Origin: an uncultured Oscillospiraceae bacterium
Lineage (GTDB): Bacteria; Bacillota; Clostridia; Oscillospirales; Ruminococcaceae
Direction: 5' to 3'
NCBI GenBank assembly: GCA_910579545.1
Contig: CAJTVI010000007.1
Location: forward strand, 1 to 64,000
Length of the DNA stretch: 64,000 bases
Shown here: in pieces, positions 61,673-64,000 of the stretch
How the letters are laid out: each line of letters starts with the position of its first letter
Position numbering within the stretch: position 1 is the stretch's first letter
The notes under the pieces: generated by a model
What the model saw: the letters and a program-made list of their open reading frames with translations, nothing else
Told to the model about the DNA's origin: nothing
Databases searched by the model: none
Made by a program: the position numbers and the translations under genes

Positions 61673-62180
61673 CTTCTCTCGTTTCCTTGAGATTACCATC
61701 CTCATCCCAAGGGCTTATTTCTCGGATTTCCTTTTCGGATAATTCTTCTCGGACAAATGTTATGGGGAAAGATTCCTCTGGGAACAAACAATTAGTATCA
61801 TACTCGCTTTCAGGCAAACATAACGTGAATTCGTCTTCTTTATATATTACTTTAGCTGACCATAGTATATTGATATGCGCCTCTTCCGTACTAACATCTT
61901 TGTTGGCAACTGCTTCGAAGTTATGTATGCTTGCCCTCGATCCAGCCCAACACACAAGCCCAAGCTCCTGAACGCCTGCTTCTGTTTGCATTTGACCATA
62001 TAGAACTGCTTTTGGACTATGATCTACAATAAACCAAATACTCAACTCCTCACAAATCCACTTTGTATTGGGGAAATTAAAAGGATTCTTAGAAGCGGTA
62101 GGGTCACAAGCTGACAACATAAGACACATACACAGAGTAATAAAATAATAGATTTTATTACTCCGAAACAATGTAGCCAT
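61656..62180 (-). CDS. Uncharacterised lipoprotein
   Basis: 174 residues. The N-terminus (about 1-26) is a lipoprotein signal with lipobox LMLSAC. The mature part has ADS-like strands (PNTKWICEELSIWFIVD, EDEFTLCLPESEYD) typical of small Firmicutes lipoproteins that sense or block extracellular partners; family not recognised. ATG 62180 has GGAG 9 nt upstream; ATG 62201 and 62195 are alternatives. Confidence 0.65.
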   Translation of the reverse strand: MATLFRSNKIYYFITLCMCLMLSACDPTASKNPFNFPNTKWICEELSIWFIVDHSPKAVLYGQMQTEAGVQELGLVCWAGSRASIHNFEAVANKDVSTEEAHINILWSAKVIYKEDEFTLCLPESEYDTNCLFPEESFPITFVREELSEKEIREISPWDEDGNLKETREASETK

Positions 62181-62245
62181 AAATGAAGTCTCCATTTCCA
62201 ATTAAATCATAGAGCGTGTAGTCTTTACCTTTGTTATAATACTGA

Positions 62246-62345
62246 TTAAAGACAGAGGGACGGTTCTTTTTCTCAAGCAGGGGAACCGTTCCCTTGTCTC
62301 TCAGACCTTTGTCCCCTCAGAGAAACCGTCCCCGTGTTTCTCGTG
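62246..62345. repeat. GGGACGG/GTCTC repeat cluster 5
   Basis: Densest cluster: GACAGAGGGACGGTTC, GGGGAACCGTTCCCTTGTCT, AGAGAAACCGTCCCCGTGTT and two GTGTCCCTC. Confidence 0.75.
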
Positions 62346-62373
62346 TCCCTCCCGTGTCCCTCGTCCATCGCTC

Positions 62374-62862
62374 TCAGAGCATCGGGTAAGAATAGAAAAA
62401 CCAATGTTCATCAATTCGTTGCTCATAATCCTTAGGCCATGCGTAGGTGTCTACTTCCCGATATTCAATACCAGCATAAGTTGATCGGCTCTCATAGAGA
62501 TAGAACCGGATAGATACGCTTCCGTCCATCCGCGTTCCTGCTGTGACACTGAACGGATTGTTAGACAGCATATCATCTGAACGAATATCTTTTAATGCAG
62601 AAATAAGGACTTCATTCTCGCGCAATTGTCTGTCAATATCAATCATTCCATTTTCTTCAAAAGATGCATGGAAATTGTAATGTTGCAAAAGATATAGATT
62701 TATGATCTCGACAATTGACTTAAAAGACTCTTCATGATCATTTAATAATTTTTCACAATCAGAACAGCTCAATTGCTGTGGGTATAATAACACTTTACAG
62801 AAGGCTACCCCGCATATTATCAGCGTAAAGAATAACAACGCCAATATTGATTTTCTACTCAC
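62374..62862 (-). CDS. Uncharacterised secreted or membrane-anchored protein
   Basis: 162 residues, GTG start (AAAGGA 9 nt upstream). Helix or signal peptide at about 5-25, then a soluble domain with VSIRFYLYESRSTYAG and WFFYSYP. Not recognised. Pattern of neighbours suggests an accessory or immunity role. Confidence 0.6.
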   Translation of the reverse strand: MSRKSILALLFFTLIICGVAFCKVLLYPQQLSCSDCEKLLNDHEESFKSIVEIINLYLLQHYNFHASFEENGMIDIDRQLRENEVLISALKDIRSDDMLSNNPFSVTAGTRMDGSVSIRFYLYESRSTYAGIEYREVDTYAWPKDYEQRIDEHWFFYSYPML

Positions 62863-62910
62863 GAGTTTTTTCCTTTCAGCGCAATCGAATCACAGCCGAT
62901 GGATCTGTCC

Positions 62911-62966
62911 GTCAGTTATGTGCGTCCCTTTGTCTGAGACGAAATCTCCGTCCCCGTATCTCTCGA
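62911..62966. repeat. GGGACGG/GTCTC repeat cluster 6
   Basis: CAGTTATGTGCGTCCCTTTG, TCTGAGACG and CTCCGTCCCCGTATCTC; its left part forms the 3' end of the CPCC gene. Confidence 0.7.
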
Positions 62967-63173
62967 TGCTCTCCGCGTTCTTGAAAACCATTGCTTCCCA
63001 TCCTTAATCCACTTCTTTCTCCAAACAATTATTTGCTTTTCTTTATCGGGAAAATCATCACATCCAAATTGGAATCCGCAACAGGGACAAATCTCGTCTG
63101 AGCCAACACCATTTTCATCATATGGTTCATCAAACAATTCATCAAACTGACATATTGGACAAATATGTTTCAT
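62916..63173 (-). CDS. Small CPCC zinc-binding protein
   Basis: 85 residues. MKHICPICQFDELFDEPYDE and EICPCCGFQFGCDD give two cysteine pairs for one metal; VWRKKWIKDGKQWFS follows. Similar CPCC proteins are frequent near toxin-immunity arrays, but the role is unknown. The last ~15 residues (GTEISSQTKGRT) are encoded by repeat DNA, so the original C-terminus may have been replaced. AGAGGAG 8 nt before the ATG. Confidence 0.75.
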   Translation of the reverse strand: MKHICPICQFDELFDEPYDENGVGSDEICPCCGFQFGCDDFPDKEKQIIVWRKKWIKDGKQWFSRTRRASRDTGTEISSQTKGRT

Positions 63174-63206
63174 TAATATTCTCCTCTTAATGTACAATAA
63201 CACCAG

Positions 63207-63305
63207 CTTGTGAGACAGAGGGAGGCAAAGGGACGGTTTTTTGTCTCAGACAGAGGAACCGTCACCTTGTCTTGCGGCATGTCCTTGCGCTACCCGTCCC
63301 TGCTG
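63207..63305. repeat. GGGACGG/GTCTC repeat cluster 7
   Basis: GTGAGACAGAGGGAGGCAAA, GGGACGGTTTTTTGTCTCAG, ACAGAGGAACCGTCACCTTG and CCCGTCCCTGCTGTC. Confidence 0.75.
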
Positions 63306-64000
63306 TCTATATACTCAAACCCTGTCATTTGAATAAAAAGTTCATGAAAGCGACTTTTGGAGATGAACTGTGCTGAACCGAACGATGATGGATCAGACTC
63401 ATTGGGAAAATATTCGTAATAGTAAATTCCGCCTTCTTCTGGAAGTGGTCCATCAAATATATCCGGATTGATCTCGCTGATATCGCTAAAATTAATTGTA
63501 TAAATTCCGGATGACATTCTCAGCTTAAATGGATCGTCAAAAATATACCGATAGTATTCCTCTGTGCAGTATATACCCGTACCTCCCTCTTGCGTAGTAT
63601 ATCAAATTCTGTGTTTTGCCGAGAAACAGAAACGATGTTGAATCGCTTGTATCCCAGTACACACATTCCGCTGAATTATTACGGAACACAAATATTCCAA
63701 CGATACATTTCATGTCTTCTTTGTATGTATTTTGTTCGCTTTGCCAAATTAATTCATCACTCCCATCTCCATTCACATCACACAATATCCATTCAATGTC
63801 ATTTTGACTTAGAGCAATAGAATAGACTTTTTCGGCTTCCCCCTTATCTACTCTTACTTCTGATGATAAACAAGAAAAATCGCCGTTTTCTAATTGCTGA
63901 ATCAAAATCTTATTGTTTTGCTCATCTTTCTCTCCATGGAAAATACAGAAGAAAACAAAAGTAAGAAATATAATTAGGATAGCCATGCCCAATACAAGCT
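63290..64000 (-). pseudogene. Frameshifted secreted/anchored protein gene (5' end beyond window)
   Basis: Two overlapping frames look like one gene. The first (63537-63992 and on past the edge) has an N-terminal membrane helix, then IEWILCDVNGDGSDELIWQ, FLFLGKTQNLIYYARGRYG. The second (63290-63517, open from about 63600) continues with IYTINFSDISEINPDIFDG, GGIYYYEYFP and a closing FHELFIQMTGFEY. Family members, as I recall them, carry these parts in one chain. The shift is one base, near 63575-63605. It could be decay, phase variation or a sequencing error. Confidence 0.55.

Overview
The window reads as chromosomal DNA of a high-GC, anaerobic, gut-type Clostridia, most like the Oscillospiraceae/Ruminococcaceae (Gemmiger, Subdoligranulum, Faecalibacterium group). 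This is inference from gene content: a complete Rnf complex, an FprA-type flavoprotein, an EFR1-type flavodoxin-ferredoxin, DUF3781, a Tbcl-type zinc ribbon, GHKL/LytTR signalling, GC-rich codon use and Clostridia-style dispersed repeats. No rRNA, functional tRNA, CRISPR array, prophage or complete insertion sequence is visible.

Layout. 1-6.3 kb: two tandem MATE exporters (minus strand), then a TetR regulator and an MFS exporter whose upstream regions carry related palindromes, then an Atg22/UMF1-type MFS protein. 6.4-9.3 kb: an Agr-like GHKL kinase and LytTR regulator followed by two small genes (DUF6440 and an unknown). 9.6-13.1 kb: a zinc-dependent phospholipase C-like protein coupled to a CstA-like membrane protein, then an alkyltransferase-like (MGMT-fold) protein. 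13.0-20.6 kb: a phosphate block, with a Na/Pi cotransporter and the overlapping operon pstSCAB-phoU-phoB-phoR behind a PhoP-box-like promoter. 20.8-22.2 kb: an AT-rich methyltransferase gene flanked by a 40-bp direct repeat taken from the 3' end of the neighbouring NusG-II gene. 22.5-29.5 kb: an M20 dipeptidase and rnfCDGEAB. 29.7-37.0 kb: small conserved Clostridia genes, an EFR1 protein, YitT, murC, a zinc ribbon, a tRNA-like relic, a sigma-70 family factor and fprA.

37.4-59.9 kb is one minus-strand operon of 17 genes for an exported polysaccharide. It has an initiating phosphoglycosyltransferase, Wzx flippase, Wzy-like polymerase, a GT-C membrane protein, three GT4, one GT2, one GT32, one GT10 fucosyltransferase and a DUF6492 protein. 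It also carries UDP-glucose dehydrogenase, the GDP-fucose route (manC, gmd, fcl), a radical SAM protein and a two-domain NeuD-like/NahK-like fusion. Together these predict an acidic, fucosylated capsule made with the cell's own GDP-fucose. One strong promoter, whose -35 box lies inside a terminator stem, sits at the head.

60-64 kb is an AT-rich island on the minus strand with a PBECR2-like toxin C-terminus, small secreted or immunity-like proteins, a CPCC zinc-binding protein and a frameshifted gene. Nearly every gap holds copies of a GGGACGG/GTCTC-type repeat. Across the window there are also four copies of a ~140-bp imperfect palindrome (one split by a ~188-bp element with inverted ends), five GC-rich palindromes near gene ends, and several short tandem arrays.
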